A stretch of DNA of 64,000 nt from Bradyrhizobium centrolobii (GCF_001641635.1 NZ_LUUB01000063.1:62001-126000); one strand, 5' to 3'. Positions 27,505 through 38,056 are shown, numbered from the stretch's first letter. Numbers and translations are program-made. The notes: generated by a model from the letters alone, not told the origin.

Positions 27505-27540
27505 AAAACAAAAAGGGCGGCCTCTCGGCCGCCCTTCGTG
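27505..27540 (-). terminator. Bidirectional terminator between katG and pnp
   Basis: GGGCGGCC (27515-27522) and GGCCGCCC (27527-27534) form a perfect 8-bp stem with a TCTC loop. On the minus strand it is followed by TTTTTGTTTT, a strong terminator for the pnp operon. On the plus strand it is followed by TTCGTGTTT and may also end katG transcripts. Confidence 0.88.
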
Positions 27541-27558
27541 TTTCTGATGTAGCGAGAC

Positions 27559-29721
<2,163 letters not shown>

Positions 29722-29769
29722 AGAGGTCTTCTTTCATGGGTTCACGAAAGAGGAACGGTGCCGAAAAAC

Positions 29770-29843
29770 AAAAACCATGCGCAAGATTGCGGGACGCTGA
29801 TCGGAGCGGGCGATCAGCGTCCTGCGATCCTGCCATGGTTTTT
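29770..29843 (-). promoter_or_regulatory. 74-nt stem-loop in the pnp leader
   Basis: The arms 29770-29803 and 29811-29843 are near-complementary over more than 30 nt: a perfect 12-bp top (GGACGCTGATCG/CGATCAGCGTCC), a mismatched middle and a perfect AAAAACCATG/CATGGTTTTT base, with a 7-nt loop. It lies about 50 nt upstream of the pnp ATG. In E. coli an RNase III-cleaved stem-loop at this place controls pnp mRNA; the same use here is inferred. The U-run at the minus-strand 3' side could also give terminator activity. Confidence 0.7.
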
Positions 29844-30073
29844 AGATTTCGCATGGCGTCCATCCTTTCGGGTCATACGGGCACCTTGCCCGTTGTGCCC
29901 AGCCGCCGGATTGCTGCTGGACTGGTCAGTCGGCATGAACGTCATTCCGAACGCCGAAATTGCGGCCTTCGGGATCATGCCCCGGATGCGAATCGTCATT
30001 GGCCCGCACCCGACGTACGCGTGAGCCTCGATCAAAGACCTTGAAAAAAGTGCTTTCGTTCGAAACCACGCGC

Positions 30074-30097
30074 AAAAACGCGCGCCGGTGGCGCGCG
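30074..30097 (-). terminator. Terminator after rpsO
   Basis: On the minus strand CGCGCGCC-ACC-GGCGCGCG (30097-30079) is a perfect 8-bp stem, followed by TTTTT (30078-30074). It begins 10 nt past the rpsO stop. It should partly separate rpsO from pnp transcription, with pnp also having its own leader. Confidence 0.85.
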
Positions 30098-30106
30098 CAG
30101 GAACAC

Positions 30107-30376
30107 TTAACGACGAATGTTGTGCTTCTCGAGCAGCGCCTTGTACCGCGCCTCGTCCTTCTTCTTCAGGTAGTCGAGGAGCGAGCGGCGCGTCGACACG
30201 AGCTTCAAGAGGCCGCGGCGCGAATGGTTGTCCTTCACGTGGGTCTTGAAATGGTTCGTGAGGTTGTTGATGCGTTCCGAAAGGATCGCGACCTGAACCT
30301 CGGGCGAGCCGGTGTCGCCGGCTTTGGTGGCATTCGTCTTGATGACTTCCGCTTTGCGATCTGCGGCAATCGACAT
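30107..30376 (-). CDS. rpsO: 30S ribosomal protein S15
   Basis: 89-residue primary-binding protein of the small subunit that contacts 16S rRNA helices 20-22 and bridges to 23S rRNA. The family pattern is complete: TGSPEVQVAILSERINNLT, HVKDNHSRRGLLKLVSTRRS and LLDYLKKKDEARYKALLEKH. The ATG at 30376 gives the standard length; a TTG 6 nt upstream is an alternative. It starts 2 nt after the truB stop. Confidence 0.98.
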   Translation of the reverse strand: MSIAADRKAEVIKTNATKAGDTGSPEVQVAILSERINNLTNHFKTHVKDNHSRRGLLKLVSTRRSLLDYLKKKDEARYKALLEKHNIRR

Positions 30377-30378
30377 CG

Positions 30379-31497
30379 TCAATTTCTCTCGTTGCGACCG
30401 GTGCTGGCAGTCAGGCCGGTCAGGTTGAACACACGCTTGGGGATGATTTCGCCATTGCCAACTTCGGCAAGCGCGAGAAGCCGGCCTGCCACCGTGACAT
30501 AGACTGTGCCGCTACAAGTGGGCGCATCCCGTCCGCGCAACAAAACGGCCTGGCCCCGATGGAGCCTTGCCGCATCAGCCCGAGTGACGGCCAGTGCCGG
30601 GATGTCGTCCAGCGCGGTCTCAACGGGCAAAAGCGCGTCGGCGAGGCTGCCCTCGCCGGACGCGGCTCTATGGCACAAAGCCTCCAACTGATCCAGCGGA
30701 ATCATGTCGTTCTCGCCAAATGGGCCGACCAGGGTCCGCCGCAGCGCGCAGATATGGCCATAAGTGCCGAGAATCCGGCCCATATCGCGGGCCAGCGCGC
30801 GGACATAGGTGCCCTTGCCACACTCGGCCTCGAATACCGCTCGGTCGTTATCCGGTTGATCTACAAGGGATAAATGGTGAATCTCGACCGGGCGGGGAGC
30901 CAGCTCCACGACCTCGCCGTCACGCGCGAGGTCATAGGCGCGCTCGCCCTGGACCTTGATCGCGGAATAGCGCGGCGGGACCTGCTCGATCACCCCTGTG
31001 AAGCGAGGCAGGAGCGCTTCGATCGCTTCCCGGGTCGGGCGCTGGTCGGAGGTCGCGGTAACCCGGCCCTCGATGTCGTCGGTATCGCGCTCCTCGCCCC
31101 AGCACACGGTGAAGCGGTAGCGCTTGCGGCCGTCCATGACGAAGGGGACCGTCTTGGTGGCCTCGCCGAGCGCGATCGGCAGGCCGCCGGAGGCGAGCGG
31201 GTCGAGCGTGCCGGCGTGGCCGGCGCGCTTGGCCTGGAACAGGCGCTTGAGCACGGCGACCGCTTGCGTCGAGGTCATGCCGATCGGCTTGTCCAGCACG
31301 ACCCAGCCATGGACGTCGCGCCGGTCGCGGCGCGGCTGACTGCCCTTCTGCTGCTTGGCGCGCGGATCGTTGTTGACGCGGCGCGTCTCCTGGTGCGGCT
31401 GAGTATCGCCGCGAACTTCCGCAAAATTATTTTTCTGCGCGTCGCGTGTATCAGGCTCTTCGTTGCCGATCGTGCCGTGAGCCGGGTCCATCATCAT
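30379..31497 (-). CDS. truB: TruB, tRNA pseudouridine-55 synthase
   Basis: 372-residue enzyme converting U55 of tRNA to pseudouridine. The catalytic Asp lies in AGHAGTLDPLASG, preceded by GWVVLDKPIGMTSTQAV and followed by RYRFTVCWGEERDTDD and VPPRYSAIKVQGERAYDLAR. An additional charged N-terminal stretch of about 60 residues precedes the enzyme fold, and a short C-terminal domain follows. Its ATG overlaps the rbfA stop (ATGA). rbfA-truB-rpsO-pnp is a conserved order. Confidence 0.96.
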   Translation of the reverse strand: MMMDPAHGTIGNEEPDTRDAQKNNFAEVRGDTQPHQETRRVNNDPRAKQQKGSQPRRDRRDVHGWVVLDKPIGMTSTQAVAVLKRLFQAKRAGHAGTLDPLASGGLPIALGEATKTVPFVMDGRKRYRFTVCWGEERDTDDIEGRVTATSDQRPTREAIEALLPRFTGVIEQVPPRYSAIKVQGERAYDLARDGEVVELAPRPVEIHHLSLVDQPDNDRAVFEAECGKGTYVRALARDMGRILGTYGHICALRRTLVGPFGENDMIPLDQLEALCHRAASGEGSLADALLPVETALDDIPALAVTRADAARLHRGQAVLLRGRDAPTCSGTVYVTVAGRLLALAEVGNGEIIPKRVFNLTGLTASTGRNERN

Positions 31498-31925
31498 TGG
31501 TCTTCTTCCCGATCCGAATCCGGATCTTGTTCCAGATCTTTTTGCACCGCAGGCGTTCGCAATAGCTTCTCGATCCGTTCCGCTTCGTCGAATCGCTCGT
31601 CGACGCGGAAGCGAATGTCAGGTGCAAATTTCAGGTTAACGCGCCGCGCGACCTCGCCGCGCAGGAACTTCTTGTTGCGATCGAGCGCGGCAATCACGCG
31701 CTCGGTATCGCGGCCGCCGAGCGACATCACGTAGATGGTCGCTAGCTTCAGGTCCGGCGACATCCGTACCTCCGGCACGGTGATGATGTGGCCTTCGAGG
31801 TCCGCATCATGCGCACTGCCTTGCGCCAGAATATCGGCCATCGCATGGCGAACCGCTTCGCCGACGCGCAACTGCCGTTGCGAGCCGCCGGGCGCGGAAC
31901 TCTTTTTCTGATGGTGGCGGGGCAT
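31494..31925 (-). CDS. rbfA: Ribosome-binding factor A
   Basis: 143-residue KH-like assembly factor that binds the immature 30S subunit and helps process the 16S rRNA 5' end; required for growth in the cold in E. coli. The signature RVGEAVRHAMADIL, the central strand VPEVRMSPDLKLATIYVMSL and RVNLKFAPDIRFRVDERFDEA are all present. The C-terminal tail is acidic (DPDSDREEDQ). It lies 154 nt downstream of infB, across two strong hairpins, and overlaps truB. Confidence 0.96.
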   Translation of the reverse strand: MPRHHQKKSSAPGGSQRQLRVGEAVRHAMADILAQGSAHDADLEGHIITVPEVRMSPDLKLATIYVMSLGGRDTERVIAALDRNKKFLRGEVARRVNLKFAPDIRFRVDERFDEAERIEKLLRTPAVQKDLEQDPDSDREEDQ

Positions 31926-31944
31926 CTCTGGAAATCACCTCGGC

Positions 31945-31968
31945 ATGCCCGTGTTTGGACACGGGCAT
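31945..31968 (-). promoter_or_regulatory. Perfect 10-bp stem-loop just upstream of rbfA
   Basis: ATGCCCGTGT and ACACGGGCAT (31945-31954, 31959-31968) pair perfectly around TTGG. It lies about 20 nt before the rbfA start in the infB-rbfA spacer and could affect rbfA translation or protect processed ends. It is not followed by a U-run on the minus strand. Confidence 0.6.
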
Positions 31969-31993
31969 TGTCATTTGTCCTGTTGAAACGAAT

Positions 31994-32033
31994 GAGAGGC
32001 GATGGCCGGAAAAAATCCGGCCATCGCACTCTC
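31994..32033 (-). promoter_or_regulatory. Long stem-loop between infB and rbfA
   Basis: GCGATGGCCGGA (31999-32010) pairs perfectly with TCCGGCCATCGC (32016-32027) around A5, and the stem continues through GAGAG/CTCTC past a single bulge, about 17 pairs in all. On the minus strand the loop is U5 and no U-run follows, so an RNase III or other processing site is more likely than a terminator. Confidence 0.6.
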
Positions 32034-32079
32034 GCAATTTCAGTTCAAAAAGATCCGAGCGCTTCGGTAAGATTTGGAC

Positions 32080-34761
32080 TTACAGGGAGCGCTGGATCGT
32101 CTCCACTCGATAACACTCGATCACGTCGCCCACGCGCATGTCGTGGTAGCTCTCGAAGGCCATGCCGCATTCCTGGCCGGACTGGACTTCCTTCACTTCG
32201 TCCTTGAAGCGCTTCAGCGTCGACAGCTTGCCTTCGTGCACGACGACGTTGTCGCGGATCAGGCGCACATTGGCACCACGTTCCACGGTGCCGTCGGTGA
32301 CGCGGCAGCCGGCGACCTTGCCGACCTTGGAGATGTTGAAGATCTCCAGGATCTCGGCATTGCCCAGCATGGTTTCGCGCAAGGTCGGCGCGAGCAGGCC
32401 GCTCATCGCCTTCTTCACGTCGTCCACGAGGTCGTAGATGATGTTGTAGTAGCGGATCTCGATGCCGTTGCGCTTGGCGGCCGCGGCCGCCTCCTTGTTG
32501 GCACGAACCGAGAAGCCGATAATCGCGGCGTTGAAGCCTTCCGCGAGCGTCACGTCGGACTCGGAGATGCCGCCGACGCCGGCATGCAGGATGCGGGCTG
32601 CGACTTCGTCGGTGCCGAGCTTCTCCAGCGAGCCGAGGATCGCTTCCAGCGAGCCCTGCACGTCGGCCTTGACGATCAGCGGGAATTCCTTGCGGCCCGC
32701 GGTCTTCAATTGCGACATCATCTGCTCGAGCGAGCCGCGCATGCCGGAGATCGACGCTGCCGCGTTCTCGCGCTTCTGGTGCGCGCGGTAGCTGGTGATC
32801 TGGCGGGCGCGGGCTTCGTTCTCGACGACCGCGAGGCGATCGCCGGCCTCGGGCGGGCCGTTGAAGCCGAGCACTTCGACCGGCACCGAGGGGCCGGCCT
32901 CCTGCACCGTCTCGCCCTGATCCGAGATCAGCGCGCGGACGCGGCCCATCTCGGCGCCGGCGACGATGATGTCGCCGACATGAAGCGTGCCGCGCTGAAC
33001 CAGCACGGTCGCGACCGGGCCGCGGCCGCGGTCGAGCTTGGCCTCGATCACGGTGCCTTCGGCCGGGCGGTGCGAATTGGTCTTCAGGTCGAGGATTTCG
33101 GCCTGGAGCGCGATCATCTCGAGCAGCTTGTCGAGATTGGTCTTGTTCTTGGCGGACACCTCGACATCGACGACATCGCCGCCGAACGATTCGACCTGCA
33201 CCTCGTGCTGGAGCAGCTCGGTGCGCACGCGCTCTGGCTTGGCGTCGGGCTTGTCGATCTTGTTGATGGCAACGATGATCGGCACGCGCGCCGCCTTGGC
33301 GTGGTTGATGGCCTCGACCGTCTGCGGCATCACGCCGTCATCGGCCGCAACCACCAGCACGACGATGTCGGTCACCTTGGCGCCGCGGGCGCGCATCGCG
33401 GTGAACGCGGCGTGGCCGGGCGTGTCGATGAAGGTGATCTTCTTGCCGGTTTCGGGCGAGGACACCTGATAGGCGCCGATATGCTGGGTGATGCCGCCGG
33501 CTTCGCCAGAGACAACGTTGGCATGACGGAGCGCGTCAAGGAGAGAGGTCTTGCCGTGGTCGACGTGACCCATCACGGTCACGACCGGCGAACGCGGCTC
33601 GGTGTCGGTCGAATCGTCGACGGCGTCGAACAGGCCCTCTTCAACGTCGGAGGCGGCGACACGCTTCACGGTGTGGCCGAGCTCTTCGGCGATGAGCTGC
33701 GCGGTGTCGGCATCGATCACGTCGGTGATCTTGTGCATCGCGCCTTGCTTCATCAGCATGCGGATGACGTCGACCGCGCGCTCGGACATGCGGTTTGCGA
33801 GTTCCTGGATGGTGATCGCTTCCGGAATCGTCACTTCGCGGACGAGCTTTTCCTTCGGCTCGTTCGAGGCATGGCCCTTGAGGCGCTGGGTGCGGCGGCG
33901 GAACGAGGCGATCGAGCGTTCGCGCACGTCGTCGGCATTGAGCGCGGTGACGACCGTCAGGCGGCCGCGCTCCTTCTGCGGGCCAGGCTTATGGGTGGTC
34001 TTTGGGGCTGCCGCAGGACGCACGGCGCCGCCGGGACCGCGACGGATCTGGCGTGGACCCTCGTCCTCGTCCGGTCCGGCCGCGACAGCGGGGGCGCGAC
34101 CCGCCGGGCCGGCCGGCCGCTGTGTGGTGGTCGCGGGCCGGGCCGCGGAGGCCGTCGGCCGCGCCGTGGCCGTCCCGGGCCGCGGCGCAGGAGCGGCCGG
34201 TGCTGCCGTCGCGGGACGCGCGGCCGATTGCGGCTGCTCGCCTTCGCCAAAACGCTTCTTGGCCTCGGTCTCGGCCTTGCGCTTGGCTTCGTCCTCGTGG
34301 CGATGGCGCTCTTCCTCGGCCTTGCGGCGGGTTTCCGCGGCTTCGCGCTCGGCACGTTCGGCCGCCTCGCGGACAGCACGGCGCTGGGCCTCTTCCTCGG
34401 CCTGGCGGCGTTCCTCGATCTCGCGCTGCTTGGCATCGGCCAGCGCGCTGGCGCGGGCGGAACGTTCGTCTTCCGTCAGCGTGCGCAGCACTACGCCGGA
34501 TCCGGCATTGCGCGGCGGGGACGGGGGAGCCGGGCGCGACGGAGCGGGCGCGGCCGGCGCCGGCTTCGCAACCTCAGCAGCCTGCGGCTCGGGGCCGCCG
34601 TCGCCGATGCGGCGCTTGCCGCGCTTTTCGACCACGACCTGCTTGCTCCGGCCATGGCTGAAGCTCTGGCGCACGGTACCCGTTTCGACGCGCGGCTTGA
34701 GCGATAGCGTCTTGCTCGGAACGCTCAGCTTCTTGTCGCCAGGGGTCTTGGTATCAACCAT
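32080..34761 (-). CDS. infB: Translation initiation factor IF-2
   Basis: 893-residue GTPase that delivers fMet-tRNA to the 30S subunit. The long N-terminal region (to about 310) is rich in Ala, Pro, Arg and Glu, with a highly charged helical stretch (about 80-170). An IF2-N domain (about 312-365) follows. The GTPase has GHVDHGKTSLLDALR (about 395-410), DTPGHAAFTAMRARG and NKIDKPD. Domains II-IV complete the protein. Upstream is ylxR (69-nt gap), downstream rbfA. The operon order matches E. coli nusA-infB-rbfA-truB-rpsO-pnp. Confidence 0.98.
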   Translation of the reverse strand: MVDTKTPGDKKLSVPSKTLSLKPRVETGTVRQSFSHGRSKQVVVEKRGKRRIGDGGPEPQAAEVAKPAPAAPAPSRPAPPSPPRNAGSGVVLRTLTEDERSARASALADAKQREIEERRQAEEEAQRRAVREAAERAEREAAETRRKAEEERHRHEDEAKRKAETEAKKRFGEGEQPQSAARPATAAPAAPAPRPGTATARPTASAARPATTTQRPAGPAGRAPAVAAGPDEDEGPRQIRRGPGGAVRPAAAPKTTHKPGPQKERGRLTVVTALNADDVRERSIASFRRRTQRLKGHASNEPKEKLVREVTIPEAITIQELANRMSERAVDVIRMLMKQGAMHKITDVIDADTAQLIAEELGHTVKRVAASDVEEGLFDAVDDSTDTEPRSPVVTVMGHVDHGKTSLLDALRHANVVSGEAGGITQHIGAYQVSSPETGKKITFIDTPGHAAFTAMRARGAKVTDIVVLVVAADDGVMPQTVEAINHAKAARVPIIVAINKIDKPDAKPERVRTELLQHEVQVESFGGDVVDVEVSAKNKTNLDKLLEMIALQAEILDLKTNSHRPAEGTVIEAKLDRGRGPVATVLVQRGTLHVGDIIVAGAEMGRVRALISDQGETVQEAGPSVPVEVLGFNGPPEAGDRLAVVENEARARQITSYRAHQKRENAAASISGMRGSLEQMMSQLKTAGRKEFPLIVKADVQGSLEAILGSLEKLGTDEVAARILHAGVGGISESDVTLAEGFNAAIIGFSVRANKEAAAAAKRNGIEIRYYNIIYDLVDDVKKAMSGLLAPTLRETMLGNAEILEIFNISKVGKVAGCRVTDGTVERGANVRLIRDNVVVHEGKLSTLKRFKDEVKEVQSGQECGMAFESYHDMRVGDVIECYRVETIQRSL

Positions 34762-34830
34762 TCAGTAGTCCCAATCTTGATCTTGTTAGCGTTGTGCGTT
34801 CCCGCACCGTCGTCCGGTTGGTCGTTGTCT

Positions 34831-35514
34831 TCAGAAATCCTGGCCGTGATTTTCGGCAGTCTTGTCATCGTCCGCCAGCCGGTATCGGACCAGCATCTGG
34901 CTACGTGACAGGAATGTCCTGCTCGCCGGGCCCGCGAGCAGCGCAGCATGTATCACATTTGACCGGGTAAGTGCCAAATCCAATTCTGCCGATTTCAATG
35001 CGGTAATGATAGGAATCGGCGGCTGAGTACCGCGATTCCCGTCATTTTGCCGCGCCAGCGTGTCCAATTTGCGGATTCCGTCCGCGGCCCCGTCGCTGGC
35101 GTGGATCAGGACCCCGACGGTGCCTTCCCGTAGGGCGCTTTCGACCTTGCCGAAGCCGGCCACGACCTGGCCCGCCTTGGCCGCAATCGCGAGCGCCTCG
35201 GTCACGCTCCGAACCAGGAGCGTCTCCGTATCTGACGGAAGCGTCGGAGGGATGCGCAGCTCGCGCTTGAAGGCCTTGCTAAATTGGTGACGGCGCACGG
35301 CTTCCGCAACCGCCTTTCGCGAGGCGGTGATCCACATGCCCCGTCCGGGCAGCTTGCGTTTGAGATCGGGAACAATCTGCCCTTGCGGCGATACGACGAA
35401 GCGGATCAGCTCGTCGATCGGCCGGACCTCGCGACTGACCACGCACATCCGCATGGTCGCGGACCTTTCGGTCCGCGGCCCATGGTCGAGTTCGTGGGCA
35501 GAATGAGCGAGCAT
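34831..35514 (-). CDS. YlxR-L7Ae-like RNA-binding fusion protein
   Basis: 227-residue protein. The N-terminal part (about 20-100) is a YlxR/DUF448 domain: TMRMCVVSREVRPIDELIRF, the GRGMWIT loop and RRHQFSKAFKREL. The remainder (about 105-200) resembles an L7Ae/L30e-like RNA-binding domain (LAIAAKAGQVVAGFGKVESAL, GVLIHASDGAADG). Alphaproteobacteria often carry this two-domain form between nusA and infB. An RNA-binding role in the transcription/translation operon is inferred from family and place; in other bacteria YlxR has been linked to RNase P. 23-nt gap to nusA. Confidence 0.85.
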   Translation of the reverse strand: MLAHSAHELDHGPRTERSATMRMCVVSREVRPIDELIRFVVSPQGQIVPDLKRKLPGRGMWITASRKAVAEAVRRHQFSKAFKRELRIPPTLPSDTETLLVRSVTEALAIAAKAGQVVAGFGKVESALREGTVGVLIHASDGAADGIRKLDTLARQNDGNRGTQPPIPIITALKSAELDLALTRSNVIHAALLAGPASRTFLSRSQMLVRYRLADDDKTAENHGQDF

Positions 35515-35537
35515 CCGGGCGACATCTCCTGTTGCCC

Positions 35538-37148
35538 TTAAGCCGGCTGATCTTCGGTCGCCTCGGCCTCCTCAGCGGGCTTGGCGAGGTCGGCCTCGGT
35601 GATCCAGCCGGCCTTGACGCGCGCCTGCATGATGATCGCTTCAGCATCGTCACGGGAGATGTCGATACCGTCGAGCGCGCCCGAATATTTGGTGGACTCG
35701 CCGCCTTCCTTGCGCTCGGTCCAGCCGACCAGATCATCGGTGGCGCAGCCGGCGAGATCCTCGACGGTCTTGATGTCGTTCTCGCCGAACTTCACCAGCA
35801 TCTTGGAGGTCACGCCGGGCACGCCTTTGAGTGCGTCCTCGACGCCGAGTTCCTTGCGCCGGGCCTCGAGCTCGGCTTCCTGCTGCTCGAGATATTCACG
35901 GGCGCGGTTCTGGAGCTCCTGCGCGGTCTCCTCGTCGAAGCCTTCGATGCCGGCGAGTTCCTTGAGGTCCACCATGGCGAGTTCCTCGACCGAGGTGAAG
36001 CCTTCGGACGCCAGCAGCTGGCCGACCACCTCGTCGACATTGAGCGATTCCATGAAGACGCGGGTGGAGTTCTCGAAATCGGCCTGGCGGCGCTCCGATT
36101 CCTCCTGCTCGGTCAGGATGTCGATGTCCCAGCCGGTGAGCTGCGAGGCGAGGCGGACGTTCTGGCCGCGGCGGCCGATCGCCAGCGAGAGCTGGTTGTT
36201 GGTGTCGGGAACCACGACCTCGATGCGCTCGCGGTCCTCGTCGATGACGACCTTGGACACTTCGGCCGGCGCGAGCGCGTTGACCACGAAGGTCGCGATG
36301 TCGGGCGACCAGGGAATGATGTCGATCTTCTCGCCCTGCAATTCGTTCACCACCGCCTGCACGCGCGAGCCGCGCATACCGACGCAGGCGCCGACCGGAT
36401 CGACAGAGGAATCGCGGGAAATCACGCCGATTTTCGCGCGCGAACCGGGATCGCGGGCCACCGCCTTGATCTCGACGATGCCGTCATAGATCTCCGGCAC
36501 TTCCTGCGCGAACAGCTTTGCCATGAACTGCGGATGGGTGCGGGAGAGGAAGATCTGCGGGCCGCGGGTCTCGCGGCGCACGTCGAAAATATAGGCGCGC
36601 ACGCGGTCGCCGTTGCGAAACACTTCACGCGGCAGCATCTCGTCGCGGCGGATGATGGCTTCGCCGCGGCCGAGATCGACGATCACGCTGCCATATTCGA
36701 CGCGCTTGACGACGCCGTTGACGATGTCGCCGATGCGATCCTTGAACTCCTGATACTGCCGGTCGCGCTCGGCCTCGCGCACCTTCTGCACGATCACCTG
36801 CTTGGCCGACTGCGCGGCGATGCGGCCATATTCGAGCGGCGGCAGGGTGTCGGCGATGGTGTCGCCGACCTGGGCGCCGGGATTGGCGCGCTGCGCATCC
36901 GCCAGCGAAATCTGGTTGGAATGATTTTCGACCTTGTCCACGACCAGCATGTGGCGCGACAGACGGAGCTCGCCCTTCTTCGGGTCGATCTCGGCGTGAA
37001 CGTCAGTCTCGCTGCCGTAACGGGCGCGCGCCGCCTTGGCGATGGCATCTTCCATCGCGGCGATGACGATGCCGCGATCGATCGATTTCTCGCGCGCAAC
37101 GGCGTCGGCGATCTGGAGCAATTCAAGTCGATTGGCGCTGACTGCCAT
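35538..37148 (-). CDS. nusA: Transcription termination/antitermination protein NusA
   Basis: 536-residue RNA-polymerase-binding elongation factor. Order: N-terminal polymerase-binding domain (about 1-125), S1 domain (about 130-200, GVVKRVEYGSVIVDLGRGEA), KH1 and KH2 (about 210-350, with GACVGMRGSRVQAVVNELQGEKID and AIGRRGQNVRLASQLTGWDI), then acidic helical C-terminal repeats (VEELAMVDLKELAGIEGFDEE) characteristic of the two-repeat long form. It lies 2 nt from rimP and upstream of ylxR-infB. Confidence 0.97.
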   Translation of the reverse strand: MAVSANRLELLQIADAVAREKSIDRGIVIAAMEDAIAKAARARYGSETDVHAEIDPKKGELRLSRHMLVVDKVENHSNQISLADAQRANPGAQVGDTIADTLPPLEYGRIAAQSAKQVIVQKVREAERDRQYQEFKDRIGDIVNGVVKRVEYGSVIVDLGRGEAIIRRDEMLPREVFRNGDRVRAYIFDVRRETRGPQIFLSRTHPQFMAKLFAQEVPEIYDGIVEIKAVARDPGSRAKIGVISRDSSVDPVGACVGMRGSRVQAVVNELQGEKIDIIPWSPDIATFVVNALAPAEVSKVVIDEDRERIEVVVPDTNNQLSLAIGRRGQNVRLASQLTGWDIDILTEQEESERRQADFENSTRVFMESLNVDEVVGQLLASEGFTSVEELAMVDLKELAGIEGFDEETAQELQNRAREYLEQQEAELEARRKELGVEDALKGVPGVTSKMLVKFGENDIKTVEDLAGCATDDLVGWTERKEGGESTKYSGALDGIDISRDDAEAIIMQARVKAGWITEADLAKPAEEAEATEDQPA

Positions 37149-37150
37149 GG

Positions 37151-37906
37151 CTAGTCTCCTTCGTCAGGCTCGATCTCGCCGCGCCGCGCGCGTTCGGCGG
37201 CAAGGCGATGTTGCTTGGTATTCTTCGGTGCCGGCTTCTTCTTCGGCTTGGTATTCTTCGTCGTCTTCTCGCTGATCTTCGCGTGCGGGGCTTGCGGCGG
37301 CTCCAGCCCGAGATTGCGGCGCATCTCACGCGCCTCGGCCTTGCCGCGCCGCATGGACTCCGCGATCAACTCGTCGGTCAGCACCAACCGTGCATCGCCG
37401 ATATCCTCCATGACTAGGAGAACCTCGGCCTCATCGCCAGCCTTGACGTCGTCGCGCTTCAGCCGCACGCGGTCGCCTTCGACGCCGGCGAGGGTGCCGC
37501 GGAACCGCTTCCGCCCCTCATGGGCGACGGCCATCTCGACCTTGACGAGATGGCCCGCATACCGCTCGAAATCGGAGCGCCGCACCAGAGGCCGGTCGAT
37601 CCCGGGTGAGGAGATTTCCAGCCGATAGGCGCGCTCGATGGGGTCGGCGACGTCGAGCACGGGCGACAGCGCCCGCGAGATCGCCTCGCAATCCTCGATC
37701 TGCATCGAGCCGTCGGGACGCTCGGCCATGATCTGAACGGTGCAGCCGGCCTCGCCGGAAATGCGGATACGCACCAGCCGGTAGCCCATGCCCTGGAGCA
37801 CCGGGTCGGCGATCGCGGATACCCGTGCCGCCACGCCCGGCTCGACCACAAGCCGCGGCTCAGCCAGCAACTCGGCATCCGTGGAACCAATGCTCGGTTC
37901 GGTCAT
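37151..37906 (-). CDS. rimP: Ribosome maturation factor RimP
   Basis: 251-residue assembly factor for the 30S subunit. The RimP core is clear: VSAIADPVLQGMGYRLVRIR, DCEAISRALSPVLDVADPIE, YRLEISSPGIDRPLVRRSDFERYAG, then a small beta-barrel C-terminal domain (RKRFRGTLAGVEGDRVRLKR). About 70 extra residues follow, very rich in Lys and Arg (TKNTKPKKKPAPKNTKQ), longer than the E. coli protein (150 aa) and likely RNA-contacting. ATG at 37906 preferred; a TTG at 37918 is in frame. It is the first gene of the rimP-nusA-ylxR-infB run. Confidence 0.95.
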   Translation of the reverse strand: MTEPSIGSTDAELLAEPRLVVEPGVAARVSAIADPVLQGMGYRLVRIRISGEAGCTVQIMAERPDGSMQIEDCEAISRALSPVLDVADPIERAYRLEISSPGIDRPLVRRSDFERYAGHLVKVEMAVAHEGRKRFRGTLAGVEGDRVRLKRDDVKAGDEAEVLLVMEDIGDARLVLTDELIAESMRRGKAEAREMRRNLGLEPPQAPHAKISEKTTKNTKPKKKPAPKNTKQHRLAAERARRGEIEPDEGD

Positions 37907-37977
37907 ATCCAGGGTCAAGGCGCTCGATGGTTAAGGCTTGGTTACAACGCTTCAGAGGCTGCTTCGGAACTTCCTTC

Positions 37978-37998
37978 GGCCCGACAATTCGTCGGGCC
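37978..37998 (-). promoter_or_regulatory. Perfect stem-loop in the rimP leader
   Basis: GGCCCGAC and GTCGGGCC (8-bp perfect stem) flank a 5-nt loop, about 72 nt upstream of the rimP start. No U-run follows. Its arm GGCCCGA is repeated in the upstream terminator-like hairpin. Confidence 0.5.
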
Positions 37999-38030
37999 TT
38001 GCTTCTCCCGCCAAGCCGCGTTCAGGTAAT

Positions 38031-38056
38031 AAAAAAGAGCGGGTCCTTTCGGGCCC
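38031..38056 (-). terminator. Terminator-like hairpin in the rimP-nusA leader
   Basis: On the minus strand GGGCCC-GAAA-GGACCC (38056-38041, one C-A mismatch, extended by flanking G/C pairs) is followed by GCTCTTTTTT (38040-38031). It lies about 130 nt upstream of rimP, with no minus-strand gene directly upstream that would need it, so it may attenuate the operon. Premature termination controlled by NusA itself is an attractive but unproved option. Confidence 0.55.

Noticed and set aside
32074..34707. 877-residue open frame on the plus strand
   Set aside because: Exact antisense shadow of infB, with His/Asp/Ala-rich composition.
37978..38056. Classical antiterminator switch in the rimP leader
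   Set aside because: The alternative pairing uses sequence made after the U-run, so it cannot form in time to prevent termination.
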